From Atriophallophorus winterbourni (lineage: Eukaryota > Platyhelminthes > Trematoda > Plagiorchiida > Microphallidae), in the NCBI GenBank assembly GCA_013407085.1, contig JACCGJ010001299.1, positions 1 to 64,000 on the forward strand: a stretch of 64,000 nt of DNA, written 5' to 3'. Both the position numbers and the translations under genes were made by a program. Positions 22,096 through 33,345 of the stretch are shown piece by piece (position 1 is the first letter of the stretch; each line of letters starts with the position of its first letter). The notes under the pieces were generated by a model. It saw only the letters and a list, made by a program, of their open reading frames with translations. It was not told the origin of the DNA and searched no databases.

Positions 22096-23301
22096 ATGAA
22101 CGGTACGGCACATTGTTCATTTGAAAGCCTTTCATGATGTATATGAACACAGTAGCTAGTGCGATTTTAGTAAAAACCTGAATGTGATCATGTCACGCTT
22201 AGCTGGTCTATTGCCACCGACCTCAACCATCTAAACCTGTGAATACCACCCAGTGAAAGAGCTCAAATAGCCTGCGAACAAAATCAAGTCCCATTAAATC
22301 CGAATTTTCGGAACAATTGTTCACTCTCTCTCGGTGCATTTCACATTTTCAAACCAATGACCCACCTCTTCCACGGCTCATTAACTTTTATTGAAGTTCC
22401 TTCATCTTCAATTAATCCATTGTGTGATTTCCCTTGGCCTTGTCACGATATATATATCCATTTTTCCAAAACAGACAACTGTTTAACCAGTCAACCTTCT
22501 CCGGTCAACGCCTCTCTCAAAATCGTGTAGCTTAGCGCTCCCAGCGAACTTACGCTGACAAGTAATAAATATGTCGTAATCTGTATTATCATCACCATCT
22601 TTGTCATTTTTCGACCAGTTGAGCAATGTGTTCAACCTGATGATGATGATGATGGTGATGACGTGTCACTGGATCCCAATTGCTTTCGATCGGATTTGCG
22701 CCTGGAGGGGTGAAGAAACAAGGGGTGAGGGGGTGGCAAGCGGGTTGATTAGTTTACACGAATGAAAAAAAACAACTAATCTGTTGTGAAACATGCTTTG
22801 TGTGTTTCGATCAAACGTGACTTGACAGCTTCCGTGATCGAACAGGACAAAGATGGTGGGGTTTGAGACGTGGGGTTTTTGATCTGTGTTGAATCGAGGC
22901 TTGTTGTTCATTCACCTCGGATAATCGCATGTTGAACGAAATATATTGCTGTTTGTTTGTTTGTCCAAGGAAGCGAGCTGGACAAGAAAACCAATTGACT
23001 ATGATTTTATCTGGAATATTTAATCGAAAATATAGGAGGTGGTCACATAAATACACAATAAGCATGAGTGAATTTGTAAGCAGTTTGTGCGATTTTTTAT
23101 TAATGGCTAGAATGTTGATATTGTAGTAAATCACATTGGCACATTTAAATTGAAACAAATGTTTACATGAATCTAAACCTTTGGTTTGTCTTGTAGATTC
23201 GTTTTTCCGTGTTTGATATCATTGCTTGTCTCTCATAGTCGAGCCTTCCATTTGATATCAGACGCTCGATATATCGATTAAATATAGACAGAATCCCTGG
23301 T
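22096..23301. other. No recognisable gene; GAT/GATG microsatellite at 22637-22662
   Basis: A short tgatgatgatgatgatggtgatga tract is present. ORFs up to 115 codons on the minus strand (22811-23158) lack motifs and overlap ORFs on the other strand. Confidence 0.4.
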
Positions 23302-23699
23302 GTGAGCTTTTTGTTGGGCCTTAGTGGTGTTTTCTGAAAACTGCGTTCTAGCGATGGCTTTGTCTTTCGAACCCCCTCGTCTTGACTGACAGAATAACAC
23401 TCGTATTCCGAATCTTATCTTTTCTGGAGTTAAAGCGATATGCAGTAAAATCAAGTTCAAAGGAAAAATGGAATAGAGAAAAGGGGAGTACTGGTGTTCG
23501 CTGACTGTTGATGTTCTTGTCTCTGATATCCTCCTGTTCGTTGCTCTTCGTTTCCACTTCCTGGTATATGTCGCACCATTTGAGTTTTTGAACTGGTCGA
23601 TGTCACTGGCCAGGAGACAAAGGTCAATCAATATACACGTGATGCAAACAGACTTTTGAATCACATGTTAGCGAAACATGGAGTCAATTGAAGTGTACA
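23302..23699 (-). repeat. LTR-like repeat, minus orientation (probable solo LTR)
   Basis: Read on the minus strand it starts TGTACACTTC and ends near CTCA, about 398 bases. It shares many blocks with 38631-38908: tttcgctaacatgtgattca, gcatcacgtgtatattgat, gaggatatc...gagacaagaacatcaac and cgctagaacgcagt. Compared with that copy it has an extra block of about 130 bases in its second half (an insertion here or a deletion there). No gag or pol sequence adjoins it. The short ORFs inside (23278-23664) are shadows. Confidence 0.55.
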
Positions 23700-23989
23700 A
23701 TAATAAATATGGAGAGACACTGGTCTGTTACAAACTCAATTCGCCTACATTTCTCTCTACGAAAATCTTGGCGATTGGTAAATTGCCACATGCAATGGAT
23801 GCAATTATATTTTTGTGTTAGTACATGGCATAATTTAGGTGCAATTTGAACTAGCCCAGTTCTAAATTGGTCTTTCAATTTTGATCCAATATGCTTACGG
23901 GATTATTGTATAGGAGCAATAGTGCTTCACCCTTCTATAGGTTACGATCAACGTGTAGCATTGTGATTGTTTGTTTACCCAAAGAATTC

Positions 23990-24180
23990 GGTGCTGTCTG
24001 CTGAGCTGGCGTGATCCGCTAGCACTCAATGAAACCCTGGAAGCCGTCTCCAGTTCTGCTGCGTTTGGCAACCTTGACTTTCCTCCAATCGAACTCGCAT
24101 CGTTGCCTGATTGCTTCACACAGGCGCTTCCATGGAAAGCCTGATATGCCTCCACAGGTCTCTTCAGAGCGTGGACAATC
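23990..24180 (-). mobile_element. RTE-like LINE C-terminal scrap
   Basis: A minus-strand frame reads GFPWKRLCEAIRQRCEFDW, which lines up with the GLSWKRSCEEEIRKCGLNW segment of the LINE at 12344-12945. Frames break soon after. It is only the last part of the ORF. Confidence 0.5.
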
Positions 24181-24544
24181 TTTCGCCATGTAGTACCACG
24201 AATCTGTGGCAGTGAGAGTCTTTTATCTCATTGCGATTGTTCATCTCGTATTGGGCATATTGTGTGAACAATGTTTATTTAAAGTCTTTATTTGGATGTT
24301 TATAATTTGTAATATAGAAATTAGCAAACTATGTAGCGGAATTTAACAGCATGTATGCGATTTTCTGAACGAATGCTTCTATCAATATAATTTTTCGTGA
24401 TTTCTACTTTCGAAATTATAAGCTGATTTTCAGGTTGATTGTGTTTAGAATTGCTAGAAGCGAACAAGTAATTCATAGCCATTCATCCAATTGGCAAATA
24501 ATATTCACTGCCTGCAAGGCGTATTAGTAAAAATCTTTTTGCGC
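24181..24544. other. No recognisable feature
   Basis: AT-rich sequence with no assignable motif. Confidence 0.4.
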
Positions 24545-24830
24545 TGGTCAATTAGGATACCATGATTTGTGGATAAAAAGGCGAACACTAAGGCACTAAA
24601 GGATTACGGTGTGAATAAAAATTGAAAAATATTACAATATAACGGGTAGAGTTTATGGCTCATGAATAATGTTCATTTTCAAACGTAAGTCCGATTTAGC
24701 TTTAGATAATAACATGCAAGTAGATTTCTCCAAATCTTGAGGTGGGAAATTCCAGAAAAAATCTGACACGTATGGCGAAAAATGCGCCAATTATTAATAA
24801 GGGAACTTGGGATGTAAAGCAAATAGGTAT
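24545..24830 (-). mobile_element. CR1-like LINE 3' end, minus strand
   Basis: A minus-strand frame around 24790-24700 reads FFAIRVRFFLEFPTSR, the terminal F-x-x-R-V-x-x-x-W-N-x-L-P type segment of CR1/jockey ORFs in decayed form. The downstream 3' UTR shares the gattacggtgtgaataaaaa landmark with 43522-43546 and 49635-49655. Homologous ends occur at 43500-43720 and 46770-46985. Confidence 0.5.
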
Positions 24831-26879
24831 ATTCGTGAGTTCCGTTCACACCACACTCTTGAAACGGAACTCTAAAGGTGAGATTAATATCTCCCTGTAT
24901 TCTCCTTTGCGAAAAAGTCATATAGACCTAGAAGTCGCAATCTCTAAACGAAACATCGCAAAGAATCATCACTGTGATAAATTTTATTGAGGAGAGATCG
25001 AACCATCTCACATAGAAAGCCCTATGTAATAGTTTCATTGTGGGCAAAATCTCTCGAGAAATCAAATTTCCTTGCCCAGAGTAAAAGGCAGGCTTGTTTC
25101 TTACCCGTGTCGAGCATGGTTGATGGCCTAGTAATATGATTTTCTCGAAAACTAAACTGGGATCAGATAAACATTGTTATCATCAACATCCTATTGTTTG
25201 TTCAAGTCTGATGAACATGTATGAGCCGAGGTGCACTCACACCGTGGGGCACTCACCCAAATACGTGCTTCTATAATACTTTGCCTCCTTCCGGATGACT
25301 GCGGTCATTGCTCGGACCGCTTTTGGCCAACCAATTAATCAACTCCTTTTGTAGTCGTTCAATCCCATCCTATATTACGATTCATATTTTCATATAAATA
25401 AGCGCAGTTAGGGGATGGTAGATTGAATATCACCACCAATCCTAGCGACTATCTATCGATATCCGTTAGTGGTATGGTCTGTAAGCTCGCAATGCGATTT
25501 GAATTCGTTCCAGTTTTGCACTCATATTTACAACGCGTTTTTATGCTAAAACACCATGGTTTGTGTCAATACTACATCCAGTTGCCCAGGGTTGAACCAA
25601 TCGTAGCACTCTCCGGAGTAATGTCAACTTGGAATTTACGGAGTCACTTCAAGCTCGTGTGAATATTACGGTATCGATTTTATAGCTTCTGATATGATAC
25701 CTACCATAGATTAGCTAAATTTCTGATTTCTTGATGTTTGCCCCAGACAGTTTCATCATTTTTCCTTGTCTTGTATTATACGTACACATTTTTTTATTTT
25801 TCAACGATTTTTCCTACACTTATTTGAACAGAATTTGTGAGCAGACGTTATTTCATTTTATACAGACGTTTCCATTCTTATTTTATTTCGCTCGACATTT
25901 GAATCGGTTGTGCTTAACAATTAGATTGTTTGCATATTTGTTTCATTTTTCGGTCAGCTATTTACTCTGCTGTTCTTACCCATTGTTAACATGTTTTCGT
26001 GTCAGCAAATGACATTTCAAGACCCGCGCATTTTAAATGCTTTTTATATTTTGAACTATTTTGAACTTATTTGCTGCCCAGTCAAAAGCGACTTCACATG
26101 AACTCTGAAACAACAGTATATGGAAAATCATGCAAGCTGAGCATTCATCTACTCTCAGCAAAACTTTCAATATCGGTGGTAGATCAGGTTTACAACTCAG
26201 ACTGGCACTTCGAATTTCATATATTAAACTTATTTTTATTTTCCCTCAAACTAATTCGTGTAAACGAACTAAGTCGTTTATTTCTCTTATCCAAAATCAC
26301 TTGAAATTTGTTAAAACAATATTTTTCCTTCACGTGATCTAATTTTCCCCATTTTATTCACAACCTTCTTGAGACTTTCCCAGTCAATTTGCCCGCACAC
26401 ACAAATTGCAGGTCAGCAACCACATGAGACATGCGAAAATGCTCGCGTTTGTTTAGCAAAATGTTTAAGTGTGGGAAACCACGTGCCTAATTGGCATGAA
26501 AAGCGATTACGAGAACTCTTGAGATGTCCGCGCGCCAGGATTCTGTGTTAAACTAACCTTTATTGGCTGGTTGTCAAGTGGCCGAGCCACTCTCGGACCC
26601 TTCCCCTCGGTTTCCATGTTTAGATAATTGGCTTGCGAGGCGAGGCGGCGATTGGACAACAACGGCAACCATAACACGTCATCGAAATTTCAAGCGCTTT
26701 GCGAGATTGGTGATCAAGTAGCCGGAATAATTTGCCCTTCGGTTGACTACCCATACTGACGCGTTTTCGTGATCTAATCCCAGATCGTTTGAACAAAGGT
26801 GAAAATTAAAGACACCTTTGGATCTAAGGCAACCGATCAAATCTAACGAATTGACCAGATTTTGAGTGCATATATTCCC
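24831..26879. other. No recognisable feature
   Basis: Several ORFs of 60 to 93 codons with strongly AT-driven composition (F, L, S, Y rich). None has a motif or credible exon context. Confidence 0.35.
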
Positions 26880-26990
26880 TGCACTTTTCCACTGTAACAT
26901 GACTCGCTGACCCTAATGTTTTTGCCTCTACCGATGATGGCATACCTCGAGAAATTGATAGTCATATGGAGGTGCAGTCGATCTCAGTAC
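26880..26990 (+). repeat. Diverged family A repeat
   Basis: It keeps cacttttccactgt, then gactcgctgaccctaat, then cctctaccgatgatggc...gagaaattgatagtc, the family order with a damaged core (CCGATGATGGC). Confidence 0.5.
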
Positions 26991-27084
26991 ATTCAAAATG
27001 GGAAGATTTACTCTCACTTTACTCGTGGGGATGTGTGTAAGACGGAATTGCTTGCGAATATGGATTTTTGTTTCAGGCTCATGG

Positions 27085-27165
27085 GCTTAACACAATCCAC
27101 ATGTGTCTGGGCACATGTGATTGAACGGAATGGTCGTACCAGCCCGATGCAAAAGTGGCTTACCA
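27085..27165 (+). repeat. Family B repeat scrap
   Basis: It contains cacatgtgtctgggcacatgtgattgaacgg and a following ggtcgtacc, matching the family B arm at 18115-18160 (gggcacctgtgattgaac, ttggtcatgcc). Confidence 0.5.
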
Positions 27166-27299
27166 GCTCATCTTCGCTACTTTTAGTTTGTTTTTCAAGT
27201 TGGCATAAATGAAGTTTGTGAAAATGTCAATTTCTGTTCCATTTGGAATTTTCTATCACGCTCCTATAACTGTTGGTCTCAACGATATTATTTTCATGT

Positions 27300-27490
27300 A
27301 GATATGTTCGCTTTGAAACGTGCTGAAATTTAAAACGAGTGTTCTCTTCATGCTAATTTTCACTGAGGTCGTTTCTGTGCGGTAATGTTGGTGATGCTTT
27401 AATTTCCGAGGGCAGAGAGTTCTGGTGAGAAACAAACCCAAAATGACTAGCACTTTTGACGACAGTCGTGGTGAAAGCAAGATTTCCACA
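27300..27490 (-). mobile_element. LINE ORF C-terminal scrap
   Basis: One minus-strand frame reads FVSHQNSLPSEIKASPTL, resembling the terminal RV-x-x-W-NSLP-E-V-x-ASP segment of CR1-like proteins. The 130-codon minus-strand ORF covering this span is in another frame. Confidence 0.45.
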
Positions 27491-28654
27491 AGAGCTAGGA
27501 ATGTGTGGCCCCTAATGATCGTTGTATCTTTGCGGTTACCAGCGAATTTAAAGAGGATTTGTTTGACCAACGACATGCAAAATATGTTTACATGACCAGA
27601 GGATAATGTACCAGAAATACGTCGTCTGCTTACAGTTAACCTAAACAAACTCCGTACTGAGCGAGATATTACGTCAATCCATTATTGTTTTCCTAAAGGG
27701 TAATCGCTTTCATCCGCCAATACTCATGATAACGTAGCAGTGTTGTATCTTTTCTCCTAGAATTCTCTCAGTAAACGCCGCACGTTGTGCATGTTCTAAA
27801 ACCAATCGAGGTGTGAAAAATATCACACGAAAACTCACCATGACTTGTCGCCTTTCCGGTAGTGGAATTATTCAAACAACGTGGAATACGTAATTAGCAC
27901 GAAACGGCACAAATCCATATGACTGCTGTGTGCCACACATGTGCGTGTAGAAATATGCATATTTCTTTGTCGAGCCCTCATAAGATATGAGGCCGACATA
28001 GGTGTCACGTCATATGCATATTTATGCATGCATTGGTGAAACGGTGGTTCTGCGGAAATCACTCAAGATTGATCAGACGTTCCCGTGTGTGTGTATGTTT
28101 GGATATGTGCCGCTGATATTGTTATCCATTCGAAGAACATGCAAGGAAGGAGCTATCCGATTTGACGACAAGACAAACCCAGGGGACTGATTTAAATTCA
28201 TAAATTACGGTGGAACTTGATTGATCGTTCTATAAAGCATATCGATTGTGATGAAGTCAATTGGCTAATAAATAATGACATCCCTCTGGGTTTTTTTTTA
28301 ATATTTTTTATTATTTATCATGCTGGTTCGATTTAGCTTGAAGCTCAATATGTGACGTCTTTCTTCACACTATGCAGGGTTTTTGCTGTCACAGTTAATC
28401 TCCCAACTATTGTGGTTATCATTGGTTAACCTGGGTTTCCATGGTGATTTGAGTGGAAACCGTTTTCTCAAATGTACTGCCGTGGCAATATTCGAACTTG
28501 GATCGTCAGATTAAAACCGCTATGAAACCAAAAGTGCACCCATTCAAGAATGAAAAGCCTCCGTTGATACAACCATGAATATACGCATCATTGTCGAATG
28601 TGATCGCTATATATCACTTGCATTCATCTTGGGAAAACTAACTAACCCCTAAGT
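27491..28654. other. No recognisable gene; short palindromic motifs near 27945-28035
   Basis: The text gaaatatgcatatttc (about 27951) is a perfect palindrome, and catatgcatatttatgcatgcat follows near 28013. Otherwise nothing was recognised. Confidence 0.35.
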
Positions 28655-28860
28655 CAAACAGCCAGAAACCGGTAATGGTGAGTAAGCGCGGGGGTTGTGA
28701 GCAACACATTACTTTGCTCATCCCATAAGCGCCTTGAGTGCTTGACCACGAATCACTTTATGATTCCGCGTTTGAAAATCGTGGTTCGTTGTACGAACCC
28801 TATGTAACATTGGCATTCATGTATAACTTTGTTAACCCCTCTGTCACTTTTAAAATGTGA
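28655..28860 (+). repeat. Family A repeat, subfamily A2, core truncated
   Basis: It starts within the core (aaacagccagaaaccggtaa), so the CTGATGA half is missing. It then reads gagcaacacattactttgctcat, gcgccttgagtgc, atcactttatgat, aatcgtggttcgttgtacgaaccctat and aacattggcattcatg. The agcaacacattact end marks a subfamily also seen at 38041-38120 and 49000-49135. Confidence 0.75.
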
Positions 28861-29673
28861 GATCAAACATAAACAATAGCGTCAGGAACATTACAATATC
28901 AAAGATATCCAGTTATCTGCGACGAAAGTTCCGAATGTGTTGTTAGTCGTAGCTACTAAACATTCCACCCTTTACTTGCTTGATTAAGACTTCAAAAATC
29001 AAACACAAAGCTTTAATAGAAAATATTCGAAATTGCAGCTGAAGACGAAATTTTTCACGTCGTAATAACGAGATAAATCCAATCGTGCTTTTTCAATAAG
29101 AAATTCCTTTTGTTAATGATAACTCCTCTAGAGTTCTCGCACGCAACAACTAATAAAGTTTATTTTGATGTGAACATTTGATCGGAATCACTTTGTGCAA
29201 ACTTATTTTTTCTTAATTCTCTTTCTTAGTTTCGTAGGGCGAGCTTTCCTGATTCGTGATAATGCCCTTGAATAAATCTATAACCCAGACAAGATATTTT
29301 CATTTTGGAATTTAGTAGAAAATTGTCTGTCACTAGCTCTTCAATTGCGTTTTCGGCCATTTTTGACACGCGATCGATCATCAGGTGTGCCCTAATTAGT
29401 TTCCGCGGTAGTCGGTCTGATCGAATTCTCGTCTATTCATTTTCCTATGTCGAGCACGCGCATACGGCACGCACCCACAACCGCAACCCCGTCAGAGCAG
29501 TCAGAGAGTGAACATTCCATATTCATACTCCACAATAAAGCTATCAACCAGAGCGCAGATGTGTCCGATATTATCACCCCCGAACGCAACATGCTACCAT
29601 AAATTTGTCACCCGGACATTTTCGCGCACATTTTGCCGTTCGTTTGCAAGCGGATTATTATCATTCGTGGCAG
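28861..29673. other. Upstream region of the candidate RhoGAP exon
   Basis: A frame open from 29508 continues into the exon, but its residues before 29674 look like intron or UTR translation. No promoter could be identified. Confidence 0.3.
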
Positions 29674-30033
29674 TTGTTTCGAAAGCGGCGATGCCCAACC
29701 ATTACAAAAAGTGCGCCATGAAATTGAAATATTCATCACGTCGTGAGGAAATTTCGAATTATCGTCTGCGTCAACTGATTCGTCGACTGGATGCTCATTC
29801 AAGACGAACTTTGATCGTTCGATTACAATTGCATCGAATCCTTCGTAAACGCACTCCAGCCTTGTCCATGGAAAAACTGGCGCCGGTTTTCGAAGCGAAT
29901 CGTATATTGGACACATTCATCCCCAATCCTAAAGCATTTGAGCGCAGATTACAATCCATGACCCGACGGAGAAAAGCATTGCTAACCAAGGGTGCCCCCA
30001 GATCCCGCAAAATAAGCTGGAATGACAATTTCG
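29674..30033 (+). CDS. Candidate exon: C-terminal half of a RhoGAP-like domain
   Basis: The open frame encodes a very basic segment. Its MPNHYKKCAMKLKYSS, LRQLIRRLDAHSRRTL and ALSMEKLAPVFEANRIL blocks fit, in order, the C-terminal helices of RhoGAP domains such as those of class IX myosins: the loop ending in a leucine-rich helix, the LP..N...L..L block, and the N-K/R-M-x-x-x-x-LA-x-V/I-F-x-P-x-L block. RhoGAP proteins speed GTP hydrolysis by Rho GTPases. The arginine-finger half would lie in upstream exons and is not seen here. Exon limits are inferred from ggcag before 29674 and a gtatgcg donor after 30033. The frame is open from 29508 with a possible ATG at 29691, so a start inside the exon is also possible. 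The glutamate in FEAN replaces the usual proline or glycine context, so the domain may be divergent or inactive. The assignment rests on pattern matching only. Confidence 0.45.
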
Positions 30034-30984
30034 GTATGCGATTTTATTGCTAGCTTTATAAAATTTGATCAATATTAGCAGTAATGGTGAACATTCCATT
30101 TCAATTCAATTTTTAATCGTTTCATGCTTGGCTTTGACTTACTTAGAATTCATTCTGGATGCCACCGAATATGACTTTTTACTGTAATACGTTCTCTATA
30201 GCAGCCTCACTGTCTGTATATCCGTCTATGATTGTCAATAAGATATTCCGCTTCACTCATCCAAGCGTGCAGCTAGTGACACTCACTACAAAATCTAAAT
30301 TCATTTAGCTATTAAAGCTCTACACTCGTTGCACTGATTAGCTAATATTGTCTGCTCACGTCAAATATCACACCCTCTTTTATGCAGCTTGATCAAAAAG
30401 TTGAAATTTGAAGCAAATGTTAATCAAAATCGGCACAGTCCATCTTTCGATGGCAGATTCACGTAGTACGTATAAATCAACCGATCAACTCGGTAGAATT
30501 GACCCGTTTTAGAGCTTTCACTTACCCCTTCTGAAACTTGAATCGCCCATCTCAACCTGTTGAATTGCTCTTGTGGGAATAATGTGTTCCCCTTATTGTA
30601 GCGGCAATTTAAATACTAATTTTTCTAGTATTTTCTTCGGCTCATATTGCTACGTCTGTCTGTTTATCAAAGGACCCTAGAGTCATCAATCAAGTTATTG
30701 TTTAGTCATTTACCGAACAAACATGTATTGCAGAAACTTACGTAGTGACGGCATTCGAACTGTGCTACTCAACCGAGTCACACCATCTTCGTGGACGCTT
30801 GCAGTTTTGCCGCTGATCAAATGCGGCAAGGTGAAGTTTACTTACTACAACCTTGAACTATTACTCACTATGTTACGCAGTTGGACGACAAAACTGTCGG
30901 CATTTAAAGAACTCGTTCTCCTGTTAGGGTCAGCAGTGGATAAATACTTTTCGGTGCATAGTTCAGGCTAGCGCTCAAAGATAG
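30034..30984. other. No recognisable feature (possible intron)
   Basis: If the exon ending at 30033 is real, this is intron. An 82-codon ORF at 30723-30971 has no motif. Confidence 0.35.
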
Positions 30985-31102
30985 TCTTAATGTCACAATA
31001 TCCTTGAGGTATTCGCTTAATCTTGTGCGCTGTCGAGTGGGGTAGCGAGGAAAGATTGTCATGATGCTTAATAGTGAAAGCCATAAGATACTGTTACACT
31101 CG

Positions 31103-31211
31103 ACATAAAATATCTTTATTCGTATGCTTTTCCATCACACTCATTCTACGACCGGGTTTCGTGCTCTCTGCACTCATCAGACACGAACCGTATAATCAGG
31201 ATCCGAAAGAT
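31103..31211 (-). repeat. Family B ribozyme repeat within family C copy 1
   Basis: On the minus strand it holds the hammerhead-like core followed by the family B leader (tgatggaaaagcatac). The homologous family C copy at 41540-41900 has only about 50 unrelated bases here, which points to an insertion. Confidence 0.55.
31150..31180 (-). ncRNA. Hammerhead-like ribozyme core, family B, canonical boxes
   Basis: Minus strand: CTGATGA (31180-31174), then GTGC-AGAGA-GCAC as a perfect 4-bp helix II with the canonical G-C closing pair, then GAAA. ACC/GGT follows as helix III around a single C, ending in GTC (cleavage after C, at 31150). Helix I next to the core is weak (mainly G-U pairs), so cleavage may be poor unless longer flanks pair. 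This is the best-kept core of family B in the window. Confidence 0.6.
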
Positions 31212-31385
31212 TCGAGGTGTGAGCACATCACCCCCGCCTGTTTGTGCTTACTGATTTTTGGATTACATAGCTTTCCCTGTCCTCTATCTGTTTTTCTGAA
31301 CCAAGGTTGCACGGGAGTAGTACTTGTTACCGGCATAAGGCTGCTCTTGATGTTGTTGTTGATGATAATGATAACCAGTCAATGA

Positions 31386-33345
31386 GCTTATGCAAACTTG
31401 AGTGAGTGACAGGGGCATGTCGAGCAACTTGTTGATTCCGTTCACACCACAGTAAAGGTCATCGCCTGAACGAGATACGAACAGCACAGTTGATTCGAAT
31501 AATTTAGTCACGGTTCAATCGGTCAAAATACACAAGTAGCACTTGTAATGAGAGTGTGATGTGATTACTAATCTACTCGTCGTCTTTCGCGTTAGATTTA
31601 GTAATCACGATAATTAATTAGGTTGTCAAGGCGAAGTTCAAAATAGCGTGTCATCATGTTGGCGACTTTCGCTAAATGATAAATTGATGTATTGTTATGA
31701 GTTGTGCGGTCAATAGACGGTTACGTGGAAAATTAACGGTTTCATGTTCATCCGTCGGAGATAAGAGCGTTCGTTCAAGTGAGCCATGAGACGGTGACAA
31801 TGTATCAAAATATATAATCTAAATCAAATTTTAAGTGGAATGAAATTGCAAGAGAATTTCGCTACAACAATAGACACCACTTTGAAACGCTCAGAAAATT
31901 GGAGAAAAAATAATCGAAGTTTATTGAATCAACCAACCATTGACGGTTTAGACTGATTTATTGTTAAAAGGCAAAAACAACCTGTTCAAACACATGTGTC
32001 CACAAACATGTGAATATATTTGAACTAAACCTCCTTAAATGCTATATTTTTGTGCATTTTAGCGATTGGTTAGCGGTAGTATGTATATGTCTTGGGGATT
32101 ATGCGATTTGCCCAGACACAGCATAGAGCTACAAAAGTTTTTCGTGCAATTGAGCTCTCGGATCGGACTGCATTTTGGCGGATGAAAACCTCATGTGTGT
32201 GAGGTGTACATCCATGATCAAGATAGACCGAATGAGGGCAATAACGTCGACATGGCGTCTTGATTATACAGCGCCTTGCGGATTTAATCGAAAGAGTCGT
32301 GTTGCTGGAAACACTGTTAGCCTCATCATGGATAATGTAGAACGACAAGCACTACTGCCCTGGTTTATTTGCTGTTTGAGTATCACAGTCTGTCTTGTAA
32401 ACGAAACTCATATTATGCTTCCGTGATGAATATTGATTAATGATTGCTCAATAGTGCGTTCGCTGTTTATGTTGCAATGTGCAACTTCAAACCATATTTG
32501 CAATTCGATCGACGGCGGAATATGTCGAACCTATTGTGCCATGTGATGCCAATTCTAAATTTTGTGCTGTCACTTGGTTACGAAAGGAACAAATAGTAGG
32601 GATAGAGAAAACAACTTTTTTAATTGTACTTCTCGCAGCTGTTTCACACAACCAGTTCGAGATTGATCATGCCAAATTGTACACTAACACATTGGCTTTA
32701 GTGGAACGAACTTGTCGGTGACACCCCATCGTGAACGCAAAAAGAATTACCATGGACTCGAAGCCGATTGGTCATTTGGCAATGGGGTCACTAAGTTTTA
32801 CCCACGCTCAAAATTTATGAGTTCAATGTAAAGCAGGTCAAAAACAGCCACGATACTGCACCGCCTTCGGAGAGCACTATGTTTTTTGCAGGTGACGGTG
32901 ATATGTGAATACAATCTTCCTGGCAACAACTCGGCAGTATTTGTAACCAAGTGACCGATCTTAATGAAACCAGAATGTTATCGAGACTTAAACTGACCAA
33001 GCACGATAAGAAGGAGAAAACAGAATTTATTTGGCACAAGATACAGAATCGATCGCAACCTAATGAATAAAATAACTACACACAATATACCACTTCAAAA
33101 TCACAACCATAGAGTGGCTATTTTCGCACAGTTATCAGTTTTCGTGGATACAACTAGTCACAAGGTAGTAAATTTGATGGAATACTTAGTAAATCCTTAA
33201 CAACTCATCGATACAACTTCAAAAATAGCATAAAATTGGATCGCAAATTATTCGACCTCTTGACCTTTAACCTACGTATTTCAGTTATTTGATAATGACC
33301 CATTCACATTTACTACTTACTTTTCATAAGTAGTAATCAAATAAA
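31386..33345. other. No confident gene; weak Ig-like text at 32479-33050
   Basis: The plus-strand ORF 32479-32721 has a CAVTWLRKEQIV segment that recalls the C-x-x-x-W core of immunoglobulin domains. A good acceptor-like tgttttttgcag lies at 32880-32891, before codons reading VTVICEYNLPGN. Stops interrupt the frames. This is too weak to call. An imperfect inverted repeat (ttcaaacacatgtg / aacatgtgaat...ttgaa) lies at 31984-32024. Confidence 0.25.

Larger units (their letters stand above)
30985..31385 (+). repeat. Family C interspersed repeat (LINE 3'-end-like), copy 1
   Basis: It matches 41540-41900 by eye over about 300 bases: gaggtattcgcttaatcttgtgcgctgtcgagtgg, gtgaaagccataag, gaggtgtgagcacatcaccccc, gtttgtgcttact and gttgcacgggagtagtact. 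It ends in a tga/ttg-rich tail (gttgttgttgatgataatgat). A microsatellite-like tail and 5' variability suggest a truncated LINE or SINE. Copy 1 has extra sequence with a family B ribozyme at 31103-31211. Confidence 0.6.

Noticed and set aside
23278..23664. 128-codon minus-strand ORF
   Set aside because: It lies inside the LTR-like repeat and is not shared by the second copy.
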